A stretch of DNA of 64,000 nt from JBKCUA01 sp046318675 (GCA_046318675.1 JBKCUA010000033.1:66998-130997), one strand, 5' to 3'. Shown: positions 41,636 through 50,425, counted from the stretch's first letter. Numbers and translations are program-made. Notes: generated by a model not told the origin, from the sequence alone.

Positions 41636-42185
41636 AGACAAACGGCGTTTCGCGCTCGGTTAAAAAGGGCAGTTTGGCGTCCTTGTCCGACAGGGTCAGG
41701 GTTGAGACCTCCGCCCCCCAGGCGATGGCAAACGTCGGATCATCAAAGCGGTAGCCCGCGTCGGCGCTGGGGGCGTAGGCGGCACTGACCTTGTACAGCA
41801 CTTCGGTGTCCGGGGTGCGGGTGATAAAGCCGTGGGCAAACCCGGCGGGGACATAGAGCTGCTCGCCTTTTTCAGCGCTGAGTTCGGCGGCAACGTATTG
41901 GCCAAAGGTGGGGGAGCCGCGGCGGATATCCACGGCGACGTCGAGGACGGCGCCCCGGACGACGCGCACCAGCTTGGCCTGGGCATAAGGTGGGTGCTGG
42001 AAATGCAGGCCCCGCAGGGTGCCGGGTGTAGCCGAAAAAGATTGGTTATCCTGAATAAAAACGTCGGCGACGCCGTTTTGTTGAAACAAGGTGGTGCTAT
42101 AGACTTCACTGAACCAACCCCGTGCGTCGCCAAAGCGGTTGGGGGTGATCAAAATGACCTCAGGAATGGACAGCCGCGTGAACAT
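41628..42185 (-). CDS. rfbC: dTDP-4-dehydrorhamnose 3,5-epimerase
   Basis: Third step of dTDP-rhamnose synthesis, a cupin-fold epimerase. Seen: FGDARGWFSEVYS, the catalytic histidine segment LRGLHFQHPPYAQAKLVRVV, AVDIRRGSPTFG and VPAGFAHGFITR. Length 185. First gene of rfbC-rfbD. Confidence 0.96.
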   Translation of the reverse strand: MFTRLSIPEVILITPNRFGDARGWFSEVYSTTLFQQNGVADVFIQDNQSFSATPGTLRGLHFQHPPYAQAKLVRVVRGAVLDVAVDIRRGSPTFGQYVAAELSAEKGEQLYVPAGFAHGFITRTPDTEVLYKVSAAYAPSADAGYRFDDPTFAIAWGAEVSTLTLSDKDAKLPFLTERETPFVYG

Positions 42186-42291
42186 GGGGGAGGTGTAGAG
42201 GCTGGGGGGAGAGGCGTCAAATGGGATATTGTTGAGCTTTAATCTTCTTTAAATATTGTATGTTTACGCTCAAGAATAGGATGTGTGAGAA

Positions 42292-43506
42292 ATGCATTTT
42301 TGGAAACAAGAGACACCATTATCAAAGATTGATCCTTATGGGAATTACGCGAAAATAGCCAGCAAGTTGCGGGATGTGGCAGGCGATCTTATTGTGGGCA
42401 TCCCACCGGAATTAAAGGATATGTTTACCCAGCCTGGTGGGGTGCGATGGACAACCAATATATTGAATCTTCTTCTCTTTGGGCCGCAGATGAAGAAATT
42501 GCATGGCGACCCTCGTTCTGAAGATGCGATTCGTGAAGAAACTGTGACGCACCTGAACCAGGAGGTAAACGCTTCTTTTCAAAAACTTTTGCCGGAGCAT
42601 TTGCAGGGTAAAGTGAAGGTTGAATATGGTCATCAAATTGTTTTTTGTTCGTTGGATAATAAGGATAATAAGGATAATCCTGCAATCTCCATTCCTGTGA
42701 TGGATTGCATGACCTTCACTATTACCTATGAGTATGGTACGCAGATTCACAAAGGTTGCGGGGTCAATTTCTCAACTTTTTTCCGTAGCATGTGGGATTA
42801 TATCCGCATTGAAAAGGAACGTAATCCTGAAGTGAAGCTTGATGAAAGGGCTCTTGAGGATAAGGGTGCGCTGGATAAAAAGGTATTGAAGGCGGTTCTG
42901 GCGAGTGGCCTGTTACCCGGGCCGTTGATTAGCGTTATTGCTTCGTCAGAACAGCAGAAACTAAGGGTGGTGCCGGGTGCCGTTGATCCAGTTTTGGGTC
43001 AACAACTTGAGTCTATAGAGGGTGAGAGCCATACCCAGAAATATATTCAGGATTTGGGTATGAAGGCTGTGCCGTATCTACCTACAGGGCAATCCGTGCC
43101 GATTCTAGTATTGGTTCCTGAAAACATAGAAATTAATAAATTGGATTCATGCGATAAAGCAGCAGCGCTGGCGGCGGGGCTTTTTTTTCAAAAGCTTATC
43201 TGGCCGCGCACCCGGGTAGAAAATCCTGAAGTGTTGAAAAGCGGTGTTTATGATCCTAAGCAGTTTAAATTTCAACAAGCAGTAAATGCTATTCAAAAAA
43301 TTGCAAAAGAATTCCCGTTTTTACGGATGGGTGAGCATCTCTATCCGCTTTATAACTTAGAAGTTCGTCCGGATGTAACTCATTATCAAGGGGAAATAGC
43401 GTATAAGGTGTTTTGTCGTTGGGGGGAATCTATACGCGCATTAGCTGATGAAATTATAAAGAGGGCAGAAGCGTGTATTGTTCAACAGCAGAACACACGA
43501 TCCTGA
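42292..43506 (+). CDS. Hypothetical protein, 404 residues
   Basis: Not recognised. A soluble protein without signal peptide; N-terminal helices (ASKLRDVAGDLIVGIPPELKD), a segment VVFC-like (QIVFCSLDN) followed by an in-frame nine-base repeat giving DNKDNKDN, then alternating beta and helix. FFQKLIWPRTRVENPEVL and MGEHLYPLYNLEV could be structural landmarks. Codon use is slightly more AT-rich than in rfbC. It stands alone, divergent from rfbC and convergent with mtnD. Confidence 0.65.
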   Translation: MHFWKQETPLSKIDPYGNYAKIASKLRDVAGDLIVGIPPELKDMFTQPGGVRWTTNILNLLLFGPQMKKLHGDPRSEDAIREETVTHLNQEVNASFQKLLPEHLQGKVKVEYGHQIVFCSLDNKDNKDNPAISIPVMDCMTFTITYEYGTQIHKGCGVNFSTFFRSMWDYIRIEKERNPEVKLDERALEDKGALDKKVLKAVLASGLLPGPLISVIASSEQQKLRVVPGAVDPVLGQQLESIEGESHTQKYIQDLGMKAVPYLPTGQSVPILVLVPENIEINKLDSCDKAAALAAGLFFQKLIWPRTRVENPEVLKSGVYDPKQFKFQQAVNAIQKIAKEFPFLRMGEHLYPLYNLEVRPDVTHYQGEIAYKVFCRWGESIRALADEIIKRAEACIVQQQNTRS

Positions 43507-43525
43507 CAACGATCTTTTTCTGCCA

Positions 43526-44077
43526 TTAGGCAATTCCCTCATACTTTACAATCCGCCCCGCCACCGCATCTCCCGTAAACCGCGCCACCCAGCCCTCCGT
43601 ATTGTTAAAAAAACGAATGGCGGTGAAGGCGGGCTGTTCCCCCATGTCGAACCAGTGGGGGGTGTTGGCTGGGACGGAAATAAGATCACCAGCATGGCAG
43701 TGAACCGCGTACACATCCTCGCCCAGATGCAGGTAGAACACCGCATCGCCGGAGACGAAAAAGCGCACTTCGTCCTCGCTGTGGGTGTGCTCATTGAGGA
43801 ATTTTGCCCGCAGTTCGGCTTTTTGCGGGTGTTGCGGGTGTATATGAATGCAATCCACGGTCTGGTAGCCGCCCTCGGCCTGAAGGCGTTCGATGGCCGG
43901 GCGGTAGGCGGTTAAAATAGCCTCATCATCGGCAGCGGCGGTCAAAGTGACGGGGGTCTGCCAATGCTCAAAGCGAATGCCAAGGCCATGCAATACTTGG
44001 GTAATAGCAGATCGTTCGTGGTAGCGGGCGGTTTGCCGCCCTGTGCCAGCGTCAAATTGGGTGAGGGTGGTGCTCAT
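43526..44077 (-). CDS. mtnD: Acireductone dioxygenase
   Basis: Methionine salvage enzyme: oxidises acireductone to the keto acid precursor of methionine plus formate (Fe form). The cupin metal site is plain: FLNEHTHSEDEVRFFV supplies His, His and Glu, and YAVHCHAGDLISVPANTPHWFD the last His. Length 183. It overlaps mtnB by four bases (ATGA). mtnC, needed to make acireductone, is not adjacent. Confidence 0.96.
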   Translation of the reverse strand: MSTTLTQFDAGTGRQTARYHERSAITQVLHGLGIRFEHWQTPVTLTAAADDEAILTAYRPAIERLQAEGGYQTVDCIHIHPQHPQKAELRAKFLNEHTHSEDEVRFFVSGDAVFYLHLGEDVYAVHCHAGDLISVPANTPHWFDMGEQPAFTAIRFFNNTEGWVARFTGDAVAGRIVKYEGIA

Positions 44078-44715
44078 GACATCTCCAGCAAGCGGGTTTC
44101 CAGTTCAGCTTTCAGTAAAAATTCAATGGCTTCCACAGCGATAAAGGCGGCGCGGGCGTCTGCGCCCCAAGTGTACAGGCCATGCCCGGCAATGATATAG
44201 CCCACCGCTGGGGTTTCGAGGGCGGCAAGGCGAGCCGAGGCCTCGGCACTGAGAAGCTCCATGTCCTGGCTGTTGTCCAGCAGGGGCAACGCCACCGGGG
44301 TTTCGTGATTAACGATGCCGGCAAAGGCTTTCAGCAGCTCATGATCGGTGAGGATAAGGGTGTCTTGCCCGCGGCGGCGCAGGAAACGCGACAAAACCAC
44401 CGCTGGGCGGCTATGGGTGTGGAGGATGCAGCCAATCTCGGGGGTATCGGCGTAAAGTCGGGTGTGCAGCAATGTTTCCGCCGAGCGCTTGACGCCATGG
44501 GGCAGGGGCGACAATGGGACGCCTGTAGGGCTGAGGTGCAGAATATTTTCTTGCTTTAAAAAGCCCTTATCTACCCCCGACGCCGTGATGGCCAGTGTGC
44601 CATCGGCCATACGGATAGAAAAATTGCCAGCGGTGGCCGGTACAAGGCCGCGGGCGTATAAGACGCTACCAATCTCGGACAGACGGGCGGCAGCAGTGGT
44701 AAAATCAGCAGGCAC
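44074..44715 (-). CDS. mtnB: Methylthioribulose-1-phosphate dehydratase
   Basis: Class II aldolase-fold enzyme of methionine salvage. Seen: the N-terminal GNFSIRMADGTLAITASGVDKGFL, zinc ligands ILHTHSRPAVVLSR, and YIIAGHGLYTWGADARAAFIAVE with the third His. Length 213. The start codon is GTG, preceded by a G-rich AGGGGG site. First gene of mtnB-mtnD, which recycles methylthioadenosine made by SpeE. Confidence 0.95.
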   Translation of the reverse strand: MPADFTTAAARLSEIGSVLYARGLVPATAGNFSIRMADGTLAITASGVDKGFLKQENILHLSPTGVPLSPLPHGVKRSAETLLHTRLYADTPEIGCILHTHSRPAVVLSRFLRRRGQDTLILTDHELLKAFAGIVNHETPVALPLLDNSQDMELLSAEASARLAALETPAVGYIIAGHGLYTWGADARAAFIAVEAIEFLLKAELETRLLEMS

Positions 44716-44814
44716 AGCCCCCTATAGCACAGGCATCACAGGATAGGAAATAATCAGTTGCACCAGAGGGTGATGATGTTACAAGGACGACTCCACGAAA
44801 GGATAGACTGCTCT

Positions 44815-46092
44815 ATGTCTGCTGTTGCTGTAAGCCCTACTGCCTACCGCCGCGTGGTGGCCATTGCCGCCCTTGGATACCTTGTTGATATTTTTGATCT
44901 TATTATTTTTGGCATCGTCCGGGTGCAGAGCTTGCGGGACTTGGGCCTGAATGAGGAACAGATTATTACTAGCGGCATTGATATTTTGAATGCCCAGATG
45001 ATTGGGATGCTGCTGGGTGGCTTGCTGTGGGGCGCGGTGGGGGATAAATTTGGCCGAGTGAAAGTGCTTATTGGTTCGATTTTGATGTACTCGAGTGCCA
45101 ATATTATGACCGGGTTTATCAGCAGTGTTGATGAATATATGCTGTGGCGTTTTATTGGCGGTATTGGCTTGGCAGGGGAATTGGGCGCGGGCGTGACCCT
45201 TGCGTTAGAGTCCATGCCGAAAAACATTCGCGGCCTTGGTGGTGCGTTTATTGCTGCCGTGGGCGTGTTGGGCGCGGTGCTTGCTGAAGTGATTGTAAAT
45301 TTTGTGGACTGGCGCACTGCTTATATTATTGGTGGGGTGATGGGTCTGGTGGTGATGTGCTTCCGCTTTACCTTGCATGAGTCAGAAATGTTCAAAAGCC
45401 ATAAGGCGGATAAAGTCGCCCACGGCAGTTTTCTTGCCATCCTCTCCAGCCGTCGGTTGTTTGGCAAATATCTGGCGTGTGTGCTTATTGGTGTTCCTAT
45501 CTGGTTCAGCATTGGGCTGCTGGCCTATTTTGCGCCGGAGTTTGCCAAAGCCCTGAACATTGAGGGTGCTATCAGTGCCGGTAAAGCTATCATGTATATG
45601 TATATTGGGATGTCTATCGGTGGGATTACCAGTGGGTTGTTAAGTCAGGCACTGAAAAGCCGTCGTCAGGCTATCTTTGTGTACATGGCGTTACTGGCGG
45701 TGGGTGTTGTGGTGTACAGCCAGTTTAGCGGAGCCAGCGTCGCTCAGTTTTATGCCATGCTGGTATTTCTTGGTGTTGGCGCAGGGTATTGGTCGCTTCT
45801 TACCATCAATGCGTCGGAGCAGTTTGGCGTAAACTTCCGGGCTACGGCGGCGACGACGGTGCCGAATTTTGTTCGGGGAGCGGTGGTGCCCATGACCTTG
45901 GCGTTCGGGGCATTGCGCCATGACATTGGGATGTTGGAGGCTGCCACGGTGGTGGGTGTGGTCGTGTTTGCTTTAGCGGCGGTCGCGGCTTGGCGGTTGC
46001 AAGAGACATTTCATAAGGATTTAAACCTTCTGGAAGGTGCCACAAGCCCTGATGATCATGGTACTGCTGCAACGAAGGGTAAGGCGGCTTAG
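44815..46092 (+). CDS. MFS transporter, sugar-transporter-like subfamily
   Basis: Inner-membrane secondary transporter with twelve hydrophobic segments. Family signs: GYLVDIFDLIIFGIV in helix 1, the loop GAVGDKFGRVKVL (DRxGRK type) after helix 2, and RFIGGIGLAGELGAGVTLALE in helix 4-5. Substrate unknown; divergence from mtnB suggests, but does not prove, a sulfur compound or methylthioribose link. The ATG at 44815 (MSAVAVS), 11 bases after AAAGGA, is preferred to one 57 bp upstream. Its end overlaps thiY by four bases. Confidence 0.85.
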   Translation: MSAVAVSPTAYRRVVAIAALGYLVDIFDLIIFGIVRVQSLRDLGLNEEQIITSGIDILNAQMIGMLLGGLLWGAVGDKFGRVKVLIGSILMYSSANIMTGFISSVDEYMLWRFIGGIGLAGELGAGVTLALESMPKNIRGLGGAFIAAVGVLGAVLAEVIVNFVDWRTAYIIGGVMGLVVMCFRFTLHESEMFKSHKADKVAHGSFLAILSSRRLFGKYLACVLIGVPIWFSIGLLAYFAPEFAKALNIEGAISAGKAIMYMYIGMSIGGITSGLLSQALKSRRQAIFVYMALLAVGVVVYSQFSGASVAQFYAMLVFLGVGAGYWSLLTINASEQFGVNFRATAATTVPNFVRGAVVPMTLAFGALRHDIGMLEAATVVGVVVFALAAVAAWRLQETFHKDLNLLEGATSPDDHGTAATKGKAA

Positions 46093-47021
46093 CGTTCCCC
46101 TGCGGCCACATCGTTGGCTTTTTGCGGGGCTGGGATAAGTTTTCGTGCGGCTAGGAACTGGCTGAATTCCTCATACCGTTTTTTGTGCAGCGTGCGCATA
46201 TCCGCCGCAAAGGTTGGCAGGGTGTCTTTCCACGCGGCGCGGTTAATGGCATCGTTGGTTTCGGGGTAGGCGGTGAAGAATGTTTCCATTGTGCCTTTTG
46301 GGTCGGTGCGAATAGCGGTCAGGGCTTGCTCCAATGCCTTGAAGAAGCGGGGCAGGCGCGGGTCATTGCTTTTATCCGTTCGGGTTAAAAAGATGAGCTC
46401 ATCATAAGCGGGTACCCCTTCGTTTTCGACCAAAAAAGCTCGGCCACGGCGGCCTTCTTTGGCAAGCTGGTGCAGCTCAAAATTTCGGTAGGCTCCAATC
46501 ACTGCGTCCACTTGCCCGGACAACAGAGCCGGGGAGAGAGAAAAATTGACGTTGATGAGCTGAACATCTTTTAAGGTCAGGCCGTGTTTTTCCAAGATGG
46601 CGGACAGCAGGGCTTCCTCCACCCCGCCGACAGAATAGCCAATCTTTTTGCCCTTTAGTTGTGCCGGGGAGGTAATACCGCTATCCTCTAAGACCAGTAG
46701 GGTGTTCAGAGGCTGGCCAATCAGGGTGCCGATGCGGCGCAGGGGAAGTCCCTCGGCCACTTGAAGGTGGAGTTGCGGTTGATATCCCAGAGCAATATCT
46801 ACCTTACCGGCGGCGGCCAGCTTGGGCGGATCGTTGGGATCGCCGGGCTGCTGTAGGGTGACGTCGAGACCTTGCTGAGCAAAGAACCCCTTTTCTTTTG
46901 CAATTACTAACGGCGCGTGATCCGGATTGACGAACCAGTCCAGCATCACGGTGAGTTTATCGGCGGCTAGGCTGGGGGTGCTGGTGAGGCAGAACATCGC
47001 GAGTAGAAGTTTTTTTAACAT
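46089..47021 (-). CDS. thiY: ThiY-like pyrimidine-precursor binding protein of an ABC transporter
   Basis: Periplasmic NMT1/THI5-like binding protein for the thiamin pyrimidine (formyl-aminopyrimidine or HMP). Signal peptide about 1-19 (ending PSLAA). Seen: VMLDWFVNPDHAPLVIAKEKGFFAQQGLDV, GDPNDPPKLAAAGKVDIALGYQ, GKKIGYSVGGVEE. Length 310. AGGAGA precedes the ATG. It follows thiX in an operon with a TPP riboswitch. The ATPase gene thiZ is not in the window. Confidence 0.9.
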   Translation of the reverse strand: MLKKLLLAMFCLTSTPSLAADKLTVMLDWFVNPDHAPLVIAKEKGFFAQQGLDVTLQQPGDPNDPPKLAAAGKVDIALGYQPQLHLQVAEGLPLRRIGTLIGQPLNTLLVLEDSGITSPAQLKGKKIGYSVGGVEEALLSAILEKHGLTLKDVQLINVNFSLSPALLSGQVDAVIGAYRNFELHQLAKEGRRGRAFLVENEGVPAYDELIFLTRTDKSNDPRLPRFFKALEQALTAIRTDPKGTMETFFTAYPETNDAINRAAWKDTLPTFAADMRTLHKKRYEEFSQFLAARKLIPAPQKANDVAAGER

Positions 47022-47034
47022 AGTACATCTCCTA

Positions 47035-47793
47035 TTATAATAGACGGGTGTCAGGGGTGTGGCGGCGTAAGGTATGTAACGTCATGCTGACAGCGGCGTA
47101 CAGGCTAAGACTTACCAGCGACAGGCAGGCCAGGGCGGCAAACATCATATCGGTGCGTAACCTCCCGTTGGCCTGGAGCATGAGGTAGCCCAGCCCCTCA
47201 CTCGATCCGACCCATTCCCCCAGCACAGCCCCTAGCGGCGCAAACACCGCCGCCATTTTTAACGCAGGGGTTAAAACCGGCAGGGCGGCGGGCAGTAACA
47301 CCCGCCCCCACAACGGCCAGAAGGGCGTGTTGACACTGGCGGCAAAATCCACATAGGGCTGGGGCACCTGGCGCAGTCCCTCCCACGTCCCTAAAATTAG
47401 AGGAAAACAGGTAATAAGAACGGCGCAGGCGATCTTGCTGGGCGCGCCATACCCCAGCCACAGCACCAGCAGCGGTGCCAGCGCAAACAACGGCATGACC
47501 TGCATCACCAGCAGCGGTCCGAGCACCACCCGCCGCACGCCTTTGGAATAATACAACAATCCTCCTATGATCAGGCCGAGGCTAGCGGACAGCAGCAGAG
47601 TGGCGACCATCACGGCCACGGTGGCTAACGCATGATGGGCGAGCAGTGTGTGCTCTTTAATAAGGGCCTCCAGCACCCGTCCCGGCGTGGGCAACAGGTA
47701 CGGCGGCGGGCTAAACACGGCGACAATCACCCACCACAGGGCAATCAGCCCCGCGCCCGTCAACGCCCCTTCGCGCACTATTCGCTTCACCAA
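47035..47793 (-). CDS. thiX: ThiX-like ABC transporter permease
   Basis: Membrane subunit of the thiamin-precursor importer, about six helices. The ABC permease EAA-type loop is seen as TWEGLRQVPQPYVDFAASVNTPFW then LPAALPVLTPALKMA. Length 252. The start is TTG 47793 or GTG 47790: AAAGGA lies 8 and 11 bases before them, inside the closing stem of the riboswitch. The TTG is kept because of spacing. Confidence 0.9.
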   Translation of the reverse strand: MVKRIVREGALTGAGLIALWWVIVAVFSPPPYLLPTPGRVLEALIKEHTLLAHHALATVAVMVATLLLSASLGLIIGGLLYYSKGVRRVVLGPLLVMQVMPLFALAPLLVLWLGYGAPSKIACAVLITCFPLILGTWEGLRQVPQPYVDFAASVNTPFWPLWGRVLLPAALPVLTPALKMAAVFAPLGAVLGEWVGSSEGLGYLMLQANGRLRTDMMFAALACLSLVSLSLYAAVSMTLHTLRRHTPDTRLL

Positions 47794-47799
47794 TGCCGT

Positions 47800-47891
47800 C
47801 CTTTCGCCGGGATGAGCCGGATCAAGTTCAATGGGTCGCGGTGCTGGGGTTAGCGCCGCCTCTCAGCCCGAAGGCTCCCCACGGTGAAAGG
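47800..47891 (-). promoter_or_regulatory. TPP (THI-box) riboswitch controlling thiX-thiY
   Basis: On the minus strand the conserved parts appear in order: P1 CCTTTC, GGGGAGCC-TTCG-GGCTGAGA, ACCC, then GACCC-A-TTGAACTTGATCCGG and CCCGGCGAAAGG closing P1. CTGAGA and TTGAAC-TGATC match the thi-box consensus. The 3' side of P1 contains the AAAGGA ribosome-binding site of thiX, so ligand binding would hide it and block translation. Confidence 0.93.
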
Positions 47892-47928
47892 AGGGTAGGG
47901 GGAGGGGAGAGGGGTGTCAAGGTGGGGA

Positions 47929-48723
47929 TTATATTCGGGATTGAGCTGCATGAATGGCGTGTATTCTTTCTGTAATGAGGATGATTCCATCGACAGAAGG
48001 ATTATCGGTGGCTTCTGCTCCTTCAACAAATGTTGTTTGACCGGCCATTGTGCCTTGTTCGTTCTTCAGTTGTTGCAATTCTTTATATTCAAAAGGATGG
48101 TAGGAGGTCGCCACAACGGAAGGTGGTTGGCTACTGTTTGGTAGAGTCTTCCTTGAATCATAGTGAATAAACTGGTGCGTTGTGCCTTTTTCAATCGAAA
48201 CTTCAACGGCAAGGCCGTTAGGGACTTCATAGACATACAATGTCGCTTCATCGTCTGTGATAGTAAATGGCTTGCCAAGTGTATCTTTTGTAGTGATGGG
48301 TTCTTTTGATAAAATAAAGAAACCTGATCCTGCCCCTACTTCTGCGGTTGCATCAAAAGTCGGAAAGATGACAAGGCGGCGGTTTATTTCTTTGTTTGAT
48401 TCTGGATCCCCATAAGGGTGTGTGTGTATTCCGGCGGCTTCATTGTCGGAGAGCGCACTGTTGGCAAAATGCATCAGGTAGTAGTTGCCTGAAGTTTTTA
48501 GTACTTCTGCAGCAACGTCAGAGGTTAGTATCCCTCCAGGATTGGCCTGCAATACTGTTCCTTCCGCGAAAGCCTGTTGTTGTTGTGTGACAAAAAGCCT
48601 CTCGTTGTTTGAGGTGTCTGTGCCTGGGTAGGTTGGATCGCTGATGCGGTTGGTAATAAAATTGTTTACTGATCTGTTTGTCTCTGGAGTGGTGTTGCAA
48701 AAAGGACGTACATATAATGTCAT
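47929..48723 (-). CDS. Hypothetical cupin-like protein
   Basis: Not confidently recognised. 264 residues, no signal peptide. Two segments resemble cupin motifs: GIHTHPYGDPESN followed by RLVIFPTFD, and GLAVEVSIEKGTTHQFIHY, with His residues that could bind a metal. The ATG at 48723 is used. It lies 35 bp beyond the riboswitch on the same strand and before thiX, but the G-rich gap and the riboswitch argue that it is a separate unit. A 96-residue gene lies 46 bp upstream. Confidence 0.6.
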   Translation of the reverse strand: MTLYVRPFCNTTPETNRSVNNFITNRISDPTYPGTDTSNNERLFVTQQQQAFAEGTVLQANPGGILTSDVAAEVLKTSGNYYLMHFANSALSDNEAAGIHTHPYGDPESNKEINRRLVIFPTFDATAEVGAGSGFFILSKEPITTKDTLGKPFTITDDEATLYVYEVPNGLAVEVSIEKGTTHQFIHYDSRKTLPNSSQPPSVVATSYHPFEYKELQQLKNEQGTMAGQTTFVEGAEATDNPSVDGIILITERIHAIHAAQSRI

Positions 48724-48769
48724 CACAAAAGCTCACATAAGGGTTTCAGTAACATATCTTTGCAATCTT

Positions 48770-49060
48770 TTACGCCGCTGCCGTATTTAACATCTCATCC
48801 AATGCCGCGTAAATTCTCATGACAATAGTGTCTTTTTGTTTCTGGCATAAAGACATCCAAGCATCTTCGGTGAGTTCAGGTAGGGGTGTGGGCAGCATGG
48901 GCGATAGCACCTCCGTAAAAAGAAATTTTAGTTCGAGCCGATGCAGCCAAGCATTGGCCTGTCCTGCGGGGATTGCCTGACGTAAATAGCGTTGGGTGTC
49001 TTGCCAGGCCAAGTACATTGCGTTGGTAAAATCCTCAAAGGTCGTTAGAGATGTTTTCAT
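48770..49060 (-). CDS. Small hypothetical protein
   Basis: Not recognised. 96 residues, helical, soluble: FEDFTNAMYLAWQDTQRYLR, WLHRLELKFLFTEVLSPML and a C-terminal DTIVMRIYAALDEML. AAGGAT five bases before the ATG supports expression. It probably forms an operon with the 264-residue gene, divergent from the TrmB-like regulator across an operator-like palindrome. Confidence 0.6.
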   Translation of the reverse strand: MKTSLTTFEDFTNAMYLAWQDTQRYLRQAIPAGQANAWLHRLELKFLFTEVLSPMLPTPLPELTEDAWMSLCQKQKDTIVMRIYAALDEMLNTAAA

Positions 49061-49133
49061 ATATATCCTTTATGTGCTCTAAAGTAAAATTAAATTACAA
49101 ATAAAATATCATAAAAGAAATATTTTGACATAC

Positions 49134-49151
49134 TGTCGAAACACTTCGACA
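49134..49151. promoter_or_regulatory. Palindromic operator between the TrmB-like regulator and divergent gene
   Basis: TGTCGAA-ACAC-TTCGACA, perfect seven-base arms, 25 bp before the regulator start and directly after a TTGACA (49125-49130). Probably the binding site of the regulator itself, controlling both directions. Confidence 0.6.
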
Positions 49152-49176
49152 ACACTTATCCTGTAAAAGGCTTCTT

Positions 49177-49986
49177 ATGCTTGTTTCCGCTTTTAAAACA
49201 TTGGGCTTACAGGAAGAGGATGCACGGTTGTACCGCAGCTTGCTGGAAGAAGGCGCGGCAACGGCGGGGGAGCTGGCCAAGCGCACGGGGCTGGTGCGGA
49301 CGACGTTGTACAACACGTTGCAGCGGCTGACGGCGGCGGGGGTGATCAAGCGCAGCCTGCGCCACGGGGTGCGTACCTTTACCGCCGCCCCGCCCCGGCA
49401 GATTGGGGAGTTGCTCGCCCGGAGGCAGCAGGAATTTGCCCAGCAACACCAGCGGTTTGAAGAGTTTCTGCCGACGCTGGAATCTATGGCGGCGGACCAC
49501 CGCGCCAGCCTGCCGAAGTTTGAGCTGTTTGAGGGCCGCGACGGCGTGCGCAACGTGTTTCAGGAAATCCTGAATTACCGCAACATTACCACCTATACCA
49601 TCTGGCCGGTGCGGAGCATGATTGCCATCCTCAGCCCGGAATACCTCACCTGGCATAATAAGGAGCGCATTAACAATAACGTCTGGCTCAAGTCTATCTG
49701 GCCGCCGAGTCAGGCGATTAATCTGAAAGACAGCCCTTTCATGGGAGTGGGGGAAGCCTTTAAACGCCACACTTACATGGGGCCGCCGTCGCTGGACGCG
49801 ACCATGGGCTTTTGGATTTATGGCGATAACGTGGCGTTTTTATCGTCGCTTAAAGAAAGTTACGGTTTTGTAGTGCGTAGCAGCGAGTTGGTTAAAACCT
49901 TGCATTCATTGTGGAAAATTGTGCTTGAGTATTCGACGCCGCTGAAGGGAGATGACGAGGATACGAAAGATTTTTTTCTTCTTTAA
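49177..49986 (+). CDS. TrmB-like transcriptional regulator
   Basis: N-terminal winged helix of the TrmB type: FKTLGLQEEDARLYRSLLEEGAATAGELAKRTGLVRTTLYNTLQRL (about residues 6-51) and a wing with GVIKRSLRHGVRTFTAAPP, a coiled region (about 72-110) and a C-terminal effector or dimer domain (FELFEGRDGVRNVFQEIL). Length 269. TrmB regulators often answer to sugars; no sugar operon is adjacent. Likely autoregulated from the palindrome upstream. Confidence 0.85.
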   Translation: MLVSAFKTLGLQEEDARLYRSLLEEGAATAGELAKRTGLVRTTLYNTLQRLTAAGVIKRSLRHGVRTFTAAPPRQIGELLARRQQEFAQQHQRFEEFLPTLESMAADHRASLPKFELFEGRDGVRNVFQEILNYRNITTYTIWPVRSMIAILSPEYLTWHNKERINNNVWLKSIWPPSQAINLKDSPFMGVGEAFKRHTYMGPPSLDATMGFWIYGDNVAFLSSLKESYGFVVRSSELVKTLHSLWKIVLEYSTPLKGDDEDTKDFFLL

Positions 49987-49993
49987 TGGTGCC

Positions 49994-50425
49994 CTAAAGC
50001 CCCTCATCCCTGCGATACCTTACCAATGCTTGTTCATCCCGCAAGCTGTCTTCGGTGCGTTCTTTTTTGTACGCCTTCTGCTGCTGGCGTTCGGCGTGGG
50101 TAATTTCAAAGCGCTTAAGATCTTGAAACAAATCCTTCATCTCATTAGTTAGGTTTAAAATTTCCGTATCCACATGATCAATAGATTCCATTAAAGTGGC
50201 TCGGCGTTCCGCCACGGCTTTTTTATAAATGGTAAAAGTATAGCTTGCCCCTTCGGATTGTTGGGCGATCGCCAATTCTTTGGTAAACTCTTCTTCTAAT
50301 CGTCGTAACGATGTGCTTAGATTAGCTACTACATCGTGTAGCTCGGCTAGCTTACGCTGCTTCTCATCCAATTGAAATTGATGCAATCGTATTAAGGTCG
50401 GAAGGCTTTTTGATGACGCGCTCAT
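49994..50425 (-). CDS. fliJ: FliJ-like flagellar export chaperone
   Basis: Coiled-coil stalk protein of the export ATPase ring. 143 residues that are almost wholly heptad helix: IRLHQFQLDEKQRKLAELHDVVANL, then LEEEFTKELAIAQQ and a second long helix to residue 125. Sequence conservation is low in this family; the call rests on the coiled coil and on the four-base overlap after fliI. Confidence 0.85.
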   Translation of the reverse strand: MSASSKSLPTLIRLHQFQLDEKQRKLAELHDVVANLSTSLRRLEEEFTKELAIAQQSEGASYTFTIYKKAVAERRATLMESIDHVDTEILNLTNEMKDLFQDLKRFEITHAERQQQKAYKKERTEDSLRDEQALVRYRRDEGL

